Positions 17,554-26,235 of a stretch of DNA of 64,000 nt are shown here, piece after piece (position 1 is the stretch's first letter; each line of letters starts with the position of its first letter). A program made the translations under genes and the position numbers. The stretch comes from Rhodobacterales bacterium. GTDB taxonomy: Bacteria; Pseudomonadota; Alphaproteobacteria; Rhizobiales; Stappiaceae. The notes under the pieces were generated by a model. It did not search any database. It was given only the letters and a program-made list of their open reading frames with translations, and had not been told where the DNA came from. The stretch spans positions 186,001 through 250,000 of the forward strand of contig VIRH01000072.1 in assembly GCA_008107755.1 (NCBI GenBank). Reading direction: 5' to 3'.

Positions 17554-17589
17554 TTGCATGCAATTTTTGCATACAAAACTTGCATGCAA
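17554..17589. promoter_or_regulatory. Triple GntR-type operator: three TTGCATRCAA boxes phased by 13 bp
   Basis: Three near-identical 10-bp palindromes lie in a row: TTGCATGCAA at 17554-17563, TTGCATACAA at 17567-17576 and TTGCATGCAA at 17580-17589. Each starts exactly 13 bp after the last. They sit between the Liv binding-protein gene (minus) and the SnoaL-like gene (plus). Short palindromes of this kind are typical FCD-GntR operators, and such a gene lies at 18135-18824. Confidence 0.7.
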
Positions 17590-17642
17590 ACACTTCCAGG
17601 CGGCTCTATCCTCGACGTGCCAGCAGATGAAAGAGTGTGACC

Positions 17643-18062
17643 ATGACTGATACCGCCCCCAATGATGCGCTCCTGACAGCCGAAGCCCGCATTGTGCGCG
17701 ACTACCTCGACGCCTCCATGAAACCGGACCCGGAACTCGCGGCAACATTCGTCGCGGACAATGTCGTCATCACCTTCACCGGCGGGCGGAAGTTCGATCA
17801 CCCGTCCGGCCCGACCGGATTCAATGCCGGCCGTTACAAGTGGGTCAAGAAACGGATGGACCGGTTCGACGTCGCGACCGGACCGGAGGGCACCGTCGTC
17901 TATTCCGTTGGCACGCTCTACGGCGAATGGCCAGACGGCACGCCGTTCGAGGGCAACCGCTACATTGACCGCTTCGAGGTCGAGAATGGCAAGATCGTCA
18001 AGATGGACGTCTGGAATGACAGCGCCGAACGCATTCTGACGAAAATGGGGATAGACGCCTGA
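17643..18062 (+). CDS. SnoaL/NTF2-like protein
   Basis: A 139-residue protein of the nuclear-transport-factor-2/SnoaL fold. The helix-rich N-terminus (EARIVRDYLDASMKPDPELA) is followed by beta strands with FVADNVVITFTGGRKF and WPDGTPFEGNRYIDRFEVEN, the usual pattern. Such small cone-shaped proteins are isomerases, hydrolases, dehydratases or ligand carriers. ATG 17643 is preferred because AAAGAG lies 7 nt upstream; a GTG at 17637 is too close to that site. It is divergent from the Liv binding-protein gene and shares the GntR-type operator, so it probably serves the same pathway. The reaction is unknown. Confidence 0.8.
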   Translation: MTDTAPNDALLTAEARIVRDYLDASMKPDPELAATFVADNVVITFTGGRKFDHPSGPTGFNAGRYKWVKKRMDRFDVATGPEGTVVYSVGTLYGEWPDGTPFEGNRYIDRFEVENGKIVKMDVWNDSAERILTKMGIDA

Positions 18063-18111
18063 GGATCATCCCCTCCGGGAGGTGCCGCCTACGAGCCCCA
18101 TCAGGAGCACA

Positions 18112-18132
18112 AGCGGCCAGGCTGGTGCCGCT
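18112..18132. terminator. Small hairpin between convergent genes
   Basis: AGCGGC (18112-18117) and GCCGCT (18127-18132) form a 6-bp stem in the 72-bp gap between the convergent SnoaL-like and GntR genes. There is no U-run, so it is only a weak terminator candidate. Confidence 0.3.
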
Positions 18133-18134
18133 GG

Positions 18135-18824
18135 CTACTTCTCTTCCCGCACCGCCCGGGCATACGGTTCCAGCGCATCGAGATAAAGCGACCGGCCTTC
18201 CTTTTCAGGCTTGATCAGCGCCCGGTCGGCGACAGCGCCCAGATGATGCCGCATCAGGTCGCGGGCACGCGCCTCGTCCTTGTTCGACAAGGCCTCGATG
18301 ATCTCGCGATGTTCCTGAATGCCGCAATCGGTGGAATGCGGGCGGGAGTAGAGCGCGAGCGTCAGTCCGCAGCGATAGCCGACATCCTCGACGTAGCGGA
18401 TGAGAACGGGACTTTCCGTAAGCCGCGCCATCAGGATATGAAATTCGGTCGCAAGCCGGATCGAGACGGGCTCGGGACCGTTCTCCGCTTCTATTTCCTT
18501 TGCGACATGGGCATTGAGAGCCTCCAGATCGCTCTTGCTGAGCTTGGCGACCAGGCGACTGACCACCAGATCCTCGATCTGGCTGCGCAGATCGAAGAGA
18601 TCCCGCGCCTCCTCAAGGCTCGGCGTCGCCACCACTGCCCCGCGGTTTCGGCGCAGCTCCACAAGCCCCTCCGCCGCCAGCCGCTCCAGCGCCTGACGCA
18701 CGATGGTACGGCTCGAGCCGAACCGCTCGCCGAGAGAATCCTCCGGAAGCTTCATGCCCGGCAGCAAGGCACGTTCAAGGATGGCGGTGCGCAGAGCAGC
18801 GCAGATTTGTTCGGATCGGTTCAT
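18135..18824 (-). CDS. GntR-family transcriptional regulator, FCD type (second copy)
   Basis: A 229-residue FCD-type GntR regulator. Start chosen at 18824 (MNRSEQICAALRTAILERAL); the open frame continues upstream without protein-like sequence. The winged helix includes ERFGSSRTIVRQALERLAAE. The FCD domain includes TEFHILMARLTESPVLIRYV and EHREIIEALSNKDEARARDL. It shares LALYxxPHSTDC with the regulator at 8484-9230. It is convergent with the SnoaL-like gene and close to the triple TTGCATRCAA operator, its likely target. It probably represses the Liv/deaminase operon and the SnoaL gene until an imported metabolite binds. Confidence 0.9.
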   Translation of the reverse strand: MNRSEQICAALRTAILERALLPGMKLPEDSLGERFGSSRTIVRQALERLAAEGLVELRRNRGAVVATPSLEEARDLFDLRSQIEDLVVSRLVAKLSKSDLEALNAHVAKEIEAENGPEPVSIRLATEFHILMARLTESPVLIRYVEDVGYRCGLTLALYSRPHSTDCGIQEHREIIEALSNKDEARARDLMRHHLGAVADRALIKPEKEGRSLYLDALEPYARAVREEK

Positions 18825-18962
18825 GAAGTCGGCATGGCCTGAGAACGAGACCCGACCACCAAACCAAATCCGCAGCGATTTGCCAAGTATGAGAGTGACT
18901 TGCAAAGCCAGTTGGGCGTCGTTCCGGAGGGACGCACGGAACTGACATTTCAACGGGGCACC

Positions 18963-19072
18963 ACCTCATCCTGAGGAGCAAGCATCGCGCGCGTCTCGAA
19001 GGATGGGCCGCTTGCTCCTGCGCTTGACGCCCATCCTTCGAGACAGCGCTTCGCGCTTCCTCAGGATGAGGT
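18963..19072. repeat. Nested palindromic repeat, copy 1
   Basis: 110-bp element with outer arms ACCTCATCCTGAGG (18963-18976) and CCTCAGGATGAGGT (19059-19072), and perfect 16-bp inner arms (18993-19008 and 19029-19044, core CTCGAAGGATGGGC). The type is familiar as a dispersed intergenic repeat in Hyphomicrobiales. A second copy in the same orientation is at 21013-21120. It lies in the 293-bp gap 18825-19117, which otherwise holds the GntR promoter region. Confidence 0.8.
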
Positions 19073-19117
19073 CCTGGGTGAGCTGACTGTGAAAGCGTCT
19101 GCCTGAAGGTCTTCCGC

Positions 19118-20908
19118 TCAGACGCTCTCCGCCACCAGATGCCGTTCACCGACATCCGTATAGCGCACGCGCTGGACGGTTCCTCCAATTGGCACGACGG
19201 GAGACGGAATATCGCCCATCGGCACTTCGAACATCTCGCGGCGGCGTGCAGGATCCGGGATCGGGACGGCGCGCATCAGCTTCTTCGTATAGGCGTGCTG
19301 TGGATTTTCGAAGATCTGCCGGCGGGTGCCCATTTCAACGATCTGGCCGAGATACATGACCGCAACCCGGTGCGACACCTGTTCGACGACTGCCATATCG
19401 TGGGAGATGAACAGATAGGCGAGCCCCATCTCGTCCTGCAATTCCTTCAGAAGATCCAGCACCTGGGCCTGCACCGACACATCGAGCGCAGAGACACTTT
19501 CATCGGCAATGATTGCCTTGGGTGCGAGCGCGAGCGCCCGGGCGATGCAGATGCGCTGGCGCTGGCCACCTGAAAACTCGTGCGGATGCCGTTTCATCTG
19601 GTCCGGGGTCAACCCCACCCTGCGGAAAAGTCCGGCAACCCGGTCCTGCAGGTCCTGCCCTTTCGCGATGCCGTGGATGATCAGAGGTTCACCGACCAGT
19701 TCGCCGACCGTCATGCGCGGATCGAGAGAGGCATAGGGGTCCTGGAAGACCATCTGGAGATCACGCCGAAAGGCCTTGTCACTCTGTGCGGTTCGGCTGT
19801 GCATGATGTGATGGCCGCCAACACGGATGGAGCCTTCCCAGGGGACGAGGTTCATCAGCGCCTTGCCGATCGTCGACTTGCCACAGCCGCTTTCGCCGAC
19901 AAGACCCAGGGTTTCGCCGCGCGACAGCTCGAAGGACACGCCTTCAACAGCATGAACGCGCGAGACCACCCGGTTGAGCGCGCCGCCCTTGAGGTCGAAG
20001 CGCACGGTCAGGTCATCAACTTCCAGCACCTTGGTGCCCGCACCGTCCGTCAGATGCGCATTGGCAGGATCTTTCCCCGCCATCGCCCCAAGCTTGGGAA
20101 CGGCCGCAAGCAGCTCTGCGGTGTAAGGATCGCGCGGCGCTGCGAACAGCGGCTTGACGGCATTGTCCTCCACGATCTTGCCCTGCTGCATGACGATCAC
20201 CCTGTCCGCCATCTCGGCAACGACACCCATGTCATGGGTGATCAGGATGATGGCCGTGCCGGTTTCCTTCTGCAGGTCACGCATCAGCTGCAGGATCTGC
20301 GCCTGGATCGTCACATCGAGTGCGGTGGTCGGTTCGTCGGCAATCAGCACCTTCGGGTGACAGGCCAGTGCCATGGCGATCATCACCCGCTGGCGCATAC
20401 CGCCGGAAAGCTCGTGCGGGTATTGCTTCAGTCGCCGTTCCGGCTCGGACAGCCGCACGGCCCGCATCGCCTCCAGAACGCGCTGCTGCGCCACACCGCG
20501 CGAGACAGGTTCATGCGCCAGCACGGCTTCGCGAAGCTGGCGACCGATGGTCAGAACCGGGTTGAGCGAGGTCATCGGCTCCTGGAATATCATGGCGATG
20601 TCGTCGCCGCGCACCGAACGCATCTCGCGTTCGCCGATCTTCGTCAGGTCACGATCGTCAAGGGTGATCTCGCCTTCGGCAACCTTCGCCATGGGTTCCG
20701 GCAGCAGCCCCATGATCGAGAGCGCCGTCATCGACTTGCCCGACCCGGACTCGCCCGCAATGCAGAGCGTCTCGCCTTCGTGCAGATCGAAACTCAGCCC
20801 GTCGACGACGAGCTTCTGCCCCTGCGGCGTCGCAACGGCTGTCTTCAGGTCGCGCACGCTGAGGACGGCCTTTCTGGTTGTGTCAAAATCTGGAGACGCA
20901 TCGATCAT
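19118..20908 (-). CDS. Fused dipeptide-type ABC transporter ATPase (DppD-DppF)
   Basis: A 596-residue cytoplasmic ATPase with two complete ABC domains. The first (about residues 15-260) has Walker [10 protein letters not shown], signature [10 protein letters not shown] and Walker [13 protein letters not shown]. The second (about 310-560) has [19 protein letters not shown] and [11 protein letters not shown]. GsiA-type fusions have this layout and drive DppB/DppC-type permeases. Start chosen at 20908 ([13 protein letters not shown]) because the further upstream frame runs into a palindromic repeat. It is the last gene of the amide operon, 246 bp after the formamidase gene with a repeat between, so co-transcription is plausible but not certain. 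Confidence 0.92.
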   Translation of the reverse strand: MIDASPDFDTTRKAVLSVRDLKTAVATPQGQKLVVDGLSFDLHEGETLCIAGESGSGKSMTALSIMGLLPEPMAKVAEGEITLDDRDLTKIGEREMRSVRGDDIAMIFQEPMTSLNPVLTIGRQLREAVLAHEPVSRGVAQQRVLEAMRAVRLSEPERRLKQYPHELSGGMRQRVMIAMALACHPKVLIADEPTTALDVTIQAQILQLMRDLQKETGTAIILITHDMGVVAEMADRVIVMQQGKIVEDNAVKPLFAAPRDPYTAELLAAVPKLGAMAGKDPANAHLTDGAGTKVLEVDDLTVRFDLKGGALNRVVSRVHAVEGVSFELSRGETLGLVGESGCGKSTIGKALMNLVPWEGSIRVGGHHIMHSRTAQSDKAFRRDLQMVFQDPYASLDPRMTVGELVGEPLIIHGIAKGQDLQDRVAGLFRRVGLTPDQMKRHPHEFSGGQRQRICIARALALAPKAIIADESVSALDVSVQAQVLDLLKELQDEMGLAYLFISHDMAVVEQVSHRVAVMYLGQIVEMGTRRQIFENPQHAYTKKLMRAVPIPDPARRREMFEVPMGDIPSPVVPIGGTVQRVRYTDVGERHLVAESV

Positions 20909-21012
20909 GCCGGACGAACCTTCGTAACTCTCAATTTCCACGCGTTTGGTCTTTCGCGCAGATCCCATTTTTGGAAAAAATGCCGTTCCGGTTTGCTCGA
21001 TTTGCACACACC

Positions 21013-21120
21013 ACCTCATCCTGAGGTGCGCAGCGAAGCGAAGCCTCGAAGGATGGGCGGCGAACTCGGTCGCGGCCGCCCAACCTTCGAGACAGGCCTT
21101 CGGCTTTCCTCAAGATGAGG
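21013..21120. repeat. Nested palindromic repeat, copy 2
   Basis: 108-bp copy of the element at 18963, in the same orientation. Outer arms are ACCTCATCCTGAGG (21013-21026) and CCTCAAGATGAGG (21108-21120). Inner arms are built on CTCGAAGGATGGGC near 21045 and GCCCAACCTTCGAG near 21078. The two copies bracket the dppDF gene. The right arms have drifted by single changes, so this copy is slightly less perfect. Confidence 0.8.
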
Positions 21121-21154
21121 AAAGCATTGGTCACAGGCGCAGCGCCCGCCCGGA

Positions 21155-22105
21155 TCAGTTCAGCACCACCTTCGGGAAGTAGAAGGACACCACCCAGTTC
21201 GGCTGATCGACGATTTCAGAAATCCTGAGATCGCCGCAGACCGAGCAGAGCATGTAAGCTTCCACAGCGCTGTAGTTGTGCCGCGCGCACAGGAGATCGA
21301 TCATGCCGGAGACCGCATCGCGCGCGCCCTCGAACAGATCCGTTCCAATGCCCGTGGTGACTTCGTAACCCATTTCGTCCAGATGCCGGGTCACCGGTCC
21401 GGGGGTCTCGAAGCGCGGCATCTTCAGGTTCGCACCCTTGATCAGGTCGAGTTCGACCACCGTGTTCATCGGGCTTTCGATCGCCGTGCCACAGACTTCG
21501 CCATCGCCCTGTGCCGCATGGGTATCGCCGATGGAGAACAGCGCACCCGCCACTTCGACAGGAAGATAGAGCGTCGTGCCCGCGGCAAGGTCCCGGATAT
21601 CGAGGTTGCCGCCGACCCGCCGGGGCGGAACGATGGAGTGCAGACCCGCTTCCGCCGGCGCAACGCCGATGGTGCCCGCGAAGGGCTTCAGCGGCACCTT
21701 GCCGAAGGGTGCGAAGGCGGACGTGCCGAGCGTGTCCTTGTCGTAGGACCAGACATGCAGCGCCGGCTCCTTGAACTGGTCCGCCAGCAATCCGAAACCG
21801 GGAATGTTCGCGGTCCAGCCGAAGCCGGAAGGCTTGAACTCGTGGATCTTGACCACGAGCGCGTCCCCCGGCTCGGCCCCATCCACGTAGATGGGACCGT
21901 TGACCGGATTGATCTTGCCGAAATCCATGTCGGCAACATCCTGAACCGTGCTCTCGGGGGTCAGCTGACCCGCGGAACTGTCAAGACATTCGAATTCCAG
22001 GATTGTACCCGGAGCCACCGTCTCGGTCGGGGCAAACGAGTTGTCCCAACCGAAATGGTGCTGTGCCGCATGGATGGTGTATGCGGCTTCGCACTTACTG
22101 CACAT
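21155..22105 (-). CDS. fmdA: Formamidase/acetamidase family protein
   Basis: A 316-residue cytosolic hydrolase of the FmdA/AmdA family, which releases ammonia from formamide, acetamide or similar short amides. Family motifs are FGKINPVNGPIYVDGAEPGD (about residues 61-80) and GDTHAAQGDGEVCGTAIE. Start chosen at 22105 (MCSKCEAAYTIHAAQHHFGW), which overlaps the binding-protein stop by 11 bp, so the two are translationally coupled. The longer in-frame extension lies wholly inside the upstream gene. AmiC/AmiR regulators and a Dpp-type importer in the same operon support an amide substrate taken up from outside. The exact amide is unproven. Confidence 0.88.
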   Translation of the reverse strand: MCSKCEAAYTIHAAQHHFGWDNSFAPTETVAPGTILEFECLDSSAGQLTPESTVQDVADMDFGKINPVNGPIYVDGAEPGDALVVKIHEFKPSGFGWTANIPGFGLLADQFKEPALHVWSYDKDTLGTSAFAPFGKVPLKPFAGTIGVAPAEAGLHSIVPPRRVGGNLDIRDLAAGTTLYLPVEVAGALFSIGDTHAAQGDGEVCGTAIESPMNTVVELDLIKGANLKMPRFETPGPVTRHLDEMGYEVTTGIGTDLFEGARDAVSGMIDLLCARHNYSAVEAYMLCSVCGDLRISEIVDQPNWVVSFYFPKVVLN

Positions 22106-23729
22106 CTTTCGCCCAAACGTAGTCGTAGTTGACGGGAATGTGGACCGGGTCGACGAAGATGGCATCGGGGCCACCCAGCCGGTCGGACCGCATGGTGAAA
22201 CGCTGTTCGTGGAAGACCGGCGCCCAGGCAGCATCGTCCATGACCGAGATGAAGATCTTGCGCCAGGCTTCCTCGCGCTCTTCCTTCTGGGCCGGGTCGG
22301 TCATGCTGTCTGCGGCAGTTGCCTGCTTGTCCAGCTCCTCGTTGCAGTACCAGGACCAGTTCCAGCCGCCCTTGACCGCGCCGTCGCAGCCGAGGATCGG
22401 GCCGTAGAAGTTTGACGGATCCGGGAAATCGGCGATCCACGCCATACCGCCGGACCAGATCATGGGAGCCTGGTCGGGCTCGCCGCCGGCGGCGATCACG
22501 TTGGCCTGAGCAAGCGACTTGATATCGGCCTTGATACCGATTTCGGCGAGATCGGCCTGGATGGACTGGGCGATACGCGGGTTCGGATCGGTGTTGTAGA
22601 CGTAGAGTTCGGTTTCGAACCCGTCGCCGAGACCCGCTTCCTCAAGCAGCTTCTTCGCCGCTTCCGGATCGTAGGGATAGCCTTCGTAGTCGTTGTCGTA
22701 GCCCGGCATGGACGGCGGCAGCGGCTGGTTCGCCGGAACCGCGCGACCGTTGATGATGCGCACGATACGGTCCTTGTTGATCGCCATGTTGACCGCCTTG
22801 CGGACTTCGAGCTTGTCGAAGGGCGGCATCTTGACGTTCATGGTGACATAACCGGTGTGCAGCTGACCACCCTCGATGATCATGTCCTTGTACTGCGGAT
22901 CCTTGGTCACCTCGAGGAACTTCGCCGGCGGAATGCCGTCGCCCGGAATGTCGGCCTCACCGCGCTGCAGACGCAGAAGGGCGACCACCGGCTCCTGACC
23001 GACCTCGAAGGTGATCTGGTCGAGCTTCGGCACGCCGTCACGCCAATAGTCTTCGTTGCGCGTGAAGATCAGGTGCTGACCGAGGGTCCAGTCCTCCAGC
23101 TCGAACGCACCGGTACCGACAGGGTGCTTGCCGAAATCGGCGCCCCATTCCTCGACAGCTTCCTTCGGCACGATGGAAGAGAAGTTGATGGCCATGACAT
23201 GAAGGAAGGTCGCGTCCGGACGGGACAGCTCGATCTTCACCGTGTAGGGGTCGACGACCGTCACGCCCTCAAGCGTTTCGCTCTCGCCGGAAGCGACGGC
23301 ATCATAGCCCTTGATGGAACCGAAGAAACCGGCCCCCGGGCTCTGGGTCTTCGGATTGGTCACGCGCTCCAGCGAATATTTCACGTCATCGGCCGTCATT
23401 TCCCGGCCGTTGTGAAACTTCACGCCTTCGCGCAGCTTGAAGGTGAAGGTCTTGCCGTCGTCGGAGATCGTGTAGTCCTCGGCAAGATCGTTCATCAGGT
23501 TCGTGGTGCCGGGCTCATAATCCATCAGGCCGTCGAACAGGCTCTTGATCATCGACCAGTTCTGCCAGTCGTAACCGATGGCCGGGTCGAGGGTGGAGAC
23601 GTCATCCTTGTAGGTGACGATCATCGAGCCACCCTGCTTGATGTCATCCGCGAGCGCGGGAACGACCATGGTCGCGAGCGCCGTTGCGCCAAGAAGGGCC
23701 GCTGCCCCTGCCAATACTGTCTTCTTCAT
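22095..23729 (-). CDS. Dipeptide/oligopeptide-type ABC transporter substrate-binding protein
   Basis: A 544-residue periplasmic protein of the SBP_bac_5 (DppA/OppA) family. Start chosen at 23729 (MKKTVLAGAAALLGATALAT) with GGAGG upstream; it has a classical Sec signal peptide cleaved near ALA. Family landmarks are DVSTLDPAIGYDW, KFHNGREMTADDVKYSLERV and PYTVKIELSRPDATFLHVMA. It lies between the permease dppB (74 bp upstream, with a stem-loop in the gap) and the formamidase gene (overlapping). Its ligand is probably an amide or an amide-containing compound rather than a peptide, judged from the operon. Confidence 0.9.
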   Translation of the reverse strand: MKKTVLAGAAALLGATALATMVVPALADDIKQGGSMIVTYKDDVSTLDPAIGYDWQNWSMIKSLFDGLMDYEPGTTNLMNDLAEDYTISDDGKTFTFKLREGVKFHNGREMTADDVKYSLERVTNPKTQSPGAGFFGSIKGYDAVASGESETLEGVTVVDPYTVKIELSRPDATFLHVMAINFSSIVPKEAVEEWGADFGKHPVGTGAFELEDWTLGQHLIFTRNEDYWRDGVPKLDQITFEVGQEPVVALLRLQRGEADIPGDGIPPAKFLEVTKDPQYKDMIIEGGQLHTGYVTMNVKMPPFDKLEVRKAVNMAINKDRIVRIINGRAVPANQPLPPSMPGYDNDYEGYPYDPEAAKKLLEEAGLGDGFETELYVYNTDPNPRIAQSIQADLAEIGIKADIKSLAQANVIAAGGEPDQAPMIWSGGMAWIADFPDPSNFYGPILGCDGAVKGGWNWSWYCNEELDKQATAADSMTDPAQKEEREEAWRKIFISVMDDAAWAPVFHEQRFTMRSDRLGGPDAIFVDPVHIPVNYDYVWAKDVQ

Positions 23730-23771
23730 TGCTAAAACCTCCGGTTCAGGTGTGATTGCCGGGATGCTCTG

Positions 23772-23800
23772 GCGGCATCTTGGTCCGGTACAGATGCCGC
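23772..23800 (-). other. Intercistronic stem-loop between dppB and binding-protein genes
   Basis: Perfect 9-bp stem GCGGCATCT (23772-23780) / AGATGCCGC (23792-23800) with an 11-nt loop, inside the 74-bp gap. It could protect or define the 5' end of a processed binding-protein message. No U-run follows. Confidence 0.5.
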
Positions 23801-23803
23801 GCA

Positions 23804-24724
23804 TCAACGCAGCTTGATCCTGGGATCAATGAGGGGGGCGATCATGTCGGCCAGAAAGTTGCCGAGCACGATCGCGAAGGCGGACACGAGCGTGACGCCC
23901 ATGATGATGGGAATGTCGACCCGCTGGATGGCCTGCCAGGCAAGCTGGCCGATACCCGGCCAGCCAAAGACGCTCTCCACCACGACGATGCCGCTCATGA
24001 AGAGGCCGATATCGATCCCGATCATGGCGATGATGGGCAGCAGGGCGTTCGGCATGGCATGCCCGAACAGGACCTGCCAACGCTTGAGACCCTTGGCTCT
24101 TGCCGTGCGGATGAAGTCCTGACGCAGCACATCGATCATCGACGAGCGCATCATGCGCGAATACCAGCCCGCCCCGAGAAACCCGAGTGTCAGCGACGGC
24201 AGCACCATGTGCATGAAGGTGCCGTAGCCGCCGATCGGGAACCAGCCGAGCTGCACGGAAAAGACGTAGAGCAGCAGAATGCCGATCACGAACTGGGGCG
24301 ACGATACGCCGACGAAGGACAGCACCATCAGGCTGGTGTCGGTCGCCGAGTTGCGCCGCAGGGCAGCGACCAGCCCCATTGTCAGGCCGAGAACAAGCTC
24401 GCAGACGATCGCCCCCAGCATGAGCAGAAGCGTCGCCGGCAGCCGTGACGCGATCAGCGCGCCGACTTCCGTCTTCTGCAGGTAGGAGCGGCCGAGGTCT
24501 CCCTGGATCAACCCGGTGAGATAGCGGAAATACTGCTGATAGAACGGCAGGTTCAGACCCAGCTGTTCGCGGATGTTCTCGACTGTCTGGACGGTCGCGC
24601 TGCGGCCGGCGATCTGCCGTGCAGGGTCGGCCGGGATCAGGTAGAGCAGAACAAAGGTCAGGAAGGAGATGCCGATGAGGATCAGCACCGACTGCAACAC
24701 GCGGCGCACTACATAGCTGCCCAT
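23804..24724 (-). CDS. Dipeptide-type ABC transporter permease DppB-like
   Basis: A 306-residue inner-membrane permease. It begins with the family-typical MGSYVVRRVLQSVLILIGIS, followed by FVLLYLIPADPARQIAG. The coupling loop is DFIRTARAKGLKRWQVLFGH, the EAA motif that docks onto the ATPase. Six hydrophobic helices fit the family. It lies 3 bp after dppC and precedes the binding-protein gene. Gene order dppC-dppB is reversed from the usual dppB-dppC. Confidence 0.92.
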   Translation of the reverse strand: MGSYVVRRVLQSVLILIGISFLTFVLLYLIPADPARQIAGRSATVQTVENIREQLGLNLPFYQQYFRYLTGLIQGDLGRSYLQKTEVGALIASRLPATLLLMLGAIVCELVLGLTMGLVAALRRNSATDTSLMVLSFVGVSSPQFVIGILLLYVFSVQLGWFPIGGYGTFMHMVLPSLTLGFLGAGWYSRMMRSSMIDVLRQDFIRTARAKGLKRWQVLFGHAMPNALLPIIAMIGIDIGLFMSGIVVVESVFGWPGIGQLAWQAIQRVDIPIIMGVTLVSAFAIVLGNFLADMIAPLIDPRIKLR

Positions 24725-24727
24725 GGC

Positions 24728-25627
24728 TCAGTGCCTCCCCTTCTGCGTCGGATCGAGAACCTCGCGCAAGGCATCCCCCAGGAGATTGAAGCCGAGCGCG
24801 AGCGCGATGATGGCAACGCCGGGAAAGAACACCAGCCAAGGCGCCGACGTGAAATAGGTCTGGTTCTCGTAGATGATGTTGCCCCAGGACGGGGTCGGCG
24901 GCTGGACGCCGATGCCGAGATAGCTGAGCGTCGCCTCCAGCAGGACCGTCGTCGAAATGCCGAGCGTGCCGAACACGAGGATCGAGGACAGGAGATGCGG
25001 CAGAATGTGCTTGACGAGGATGCGCGGCGTGCTCGCCCCCATGGAGCGCTCGGCCGTGATGAACTCCCGCTCCGACAGCGACCTTGTTTCCGTATAGACG
25101 ACGCGCGCCATCTGCACCCAGTTCACCATGGCAATCACCATGGCGACGATCCAGAGCGACGGCCGGAACAGTGCCGCCAGCGTGATCGCCAGAAGAAGCG
25201 CGGGAAACGCCATCATCAGGTCCGTGAAGCGCATCAGCACCGTTTCGACCCAGCCCCGGAAAAACCCGGCGAGCGTTCCGACCAGGGCCCCGAAGACGGC
25301 CGCGACACCGTTGGCGACGACGCCGATCACGAGCGATGTCTGGGCACCGTAGATGAGCCGCGACAGGAGATCCCGTCCGAGCAGATCCGTGCCCAGCCAG
25401 AAGTGCGGCCCGGGCGGCAGCGGCGCGCCTTCCAGGGTCAGCCCGTCGAAGAACTGTTCGTTCGGGTCGAACGGAGCCACGAGCGGCGCCAGCAGGGCGG
25501 CACCCACGATCATGGTGATGAGCACGAGCGCAAACAGCGCCAGCTTTCGCTCCAGAAGTCGCCTCAGGGCGCCCTTGTCGACAGCGACGGGTTCGGCCCG
25601 TTCCACGAGGGGATCAGTCACACTCAT
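24728..25627 (-). CDS. Dipeptide-type ABC transporter permease DppC-like
   Basis: A 299-residue permease with the N-terminal OppC_N region (LLERKLALFALVLITMIVGA). The family mark is HFWLGTDLLGRDLLSRLIYG and the EAA loop is REFITAERSMGASTPRILVK. It ends LGFNLLGDALREVLDPTQKG, typical of DppC. The start overlaps the amiR stop as ATGA, which ties the sensor/antiterminator pair to the transporter in one transcript. It forms the membrane channel with DppB. Confidence 0.92.
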   Translation of the reverse strand: MSVTDPLVERAEPVAVDKGALRRLLERKLALFALVLITMIVGAALLAPLVAPFDPNEQFFDGLTLEGAPLPPGPHFWLGTDLLGRDLLSRLIYGAQTSLVIGVVANGVAAVFGALVGTLAGFFRGWVETVLMRFTDLMMAFPALLLAITLAALFRPSLWIVAMVIAMVNWVQMARVVYTETRSLSEREFITAERSMGASTPRILVKHILPHLLSSILVFGTLGISTTVLLEATLSYLGIGVQPPTPSWGNIIYENQTYFTSAPWLVFFPGVAIIALALGFNLLGDALREVLDPTQKGRH

Positions 25628-26235
25628 TCTCTTCCCTGTTTACGCTCAGGGGTCTGGCCGCCGATCTGCGCCACAAGCGCATCGGCGGCATCTTCGACCG
25701 ACACACGCCCGGTCATGGCAAGCGAACGCAGATGCCCGTAAGCCTCGCCGGAAGTGCATTTGTGCAGGTCCATCAGCAACACCACGGCTTCCACGACATT
25801 GGGCCGGCGGGCGAGACGGGATTCCAGATCGGCAATCCGGTCTGTCGCGGCTCGGCTGGTCTGGAACGAGCGAACCGCAACGACCAGCGCGCCGAAAACC
25901 CCGGTCGAACCAATCGGTTTTCCAAGATGCGCGCCCGCACCTCGCTGGATGGCCCACTCGACCCGGCCCGGCGCTTCCGAACCGATGAGTGCAACCATCG
26001 GCATTGGCTGGTCGCTCTGGGGCCAGGGAAACTGTTCCTCATGCCCCATGTCAGCGTCGAACAGGATGATGTCGGAGCTACGATGCTCTGCGGACAGCTC
26101 CGGCCAGACGCACTCGACCTCCATGCCGAACCGCTCAAGCTGACGCGTCAGCCGATCGAGATCCGGATGCGGTCGATGCAGGACGACCGCTTTCCAGCCT
26201 CTGAAGTTCGGGGTCTGGAACGACTTCAGCCTCAT
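25624..26235 (-). CDS. amiR: AmiR-like ANTAR-domain antiterminator
   Basis: A 203-residue protein with a degenerate receiver-like N-terminal domain (WKAVVLHRPHPDLDRLTRQL, DIILFDADMG) and a C-terminal ANTAR RNA-binding domain. The ANTAR part shows VVEAVVLLMDLHKCTSGEAY followed by GHLRSLAM. ANTAR proteins bind twin-hairpin RNA motifs and stop formation of leader terminators. The gene overlaps amiC (4 bp) and dppC (4 bp). By analogy with the Pseudomonas amidase operon, AmiC would hold AmiR inactive until an amide binds. A candidate target leader is at 27479-27556. Confidence 0.85.
   Translation of the reverse strand: MRLKSFQTPNFRGWKAVVLHRPHPDLDRLTRQLERFGMEVECVWPELSAEHRSSDIILFDADMGHEEQFPWPQSDQPMPMVALIGSEAPGRVEWAIQRGAGAHLGKPIGSTGVFGALVVAVRSFQTSRAATDRIADLESRLARRPNVVEAVVLLMDLHKCTSGEAYGHLRSLAMTGRVSVEDAADALVAQIGGQTPERKQGRE

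Noticed and set aside
17554-17589. Short regular repeats as a CRISPR array
   Set aside because: Only three 10-bp palindromes with 3-bp gaps and no cas genes; an operator array fits.
20909-21019. N-terminal extension of the fused DppDF protein
   Set aside because: It runs into the palindromic repeat and lacks protein-like conservation; ATG 20908 gives the normal domain start.
22106-22234. Longer N-terminus for the formamidase
   Set aside because: The extra 43 codons lie entirely within the binding-protein gene and are Ser/Arg-rich, unlike the family.
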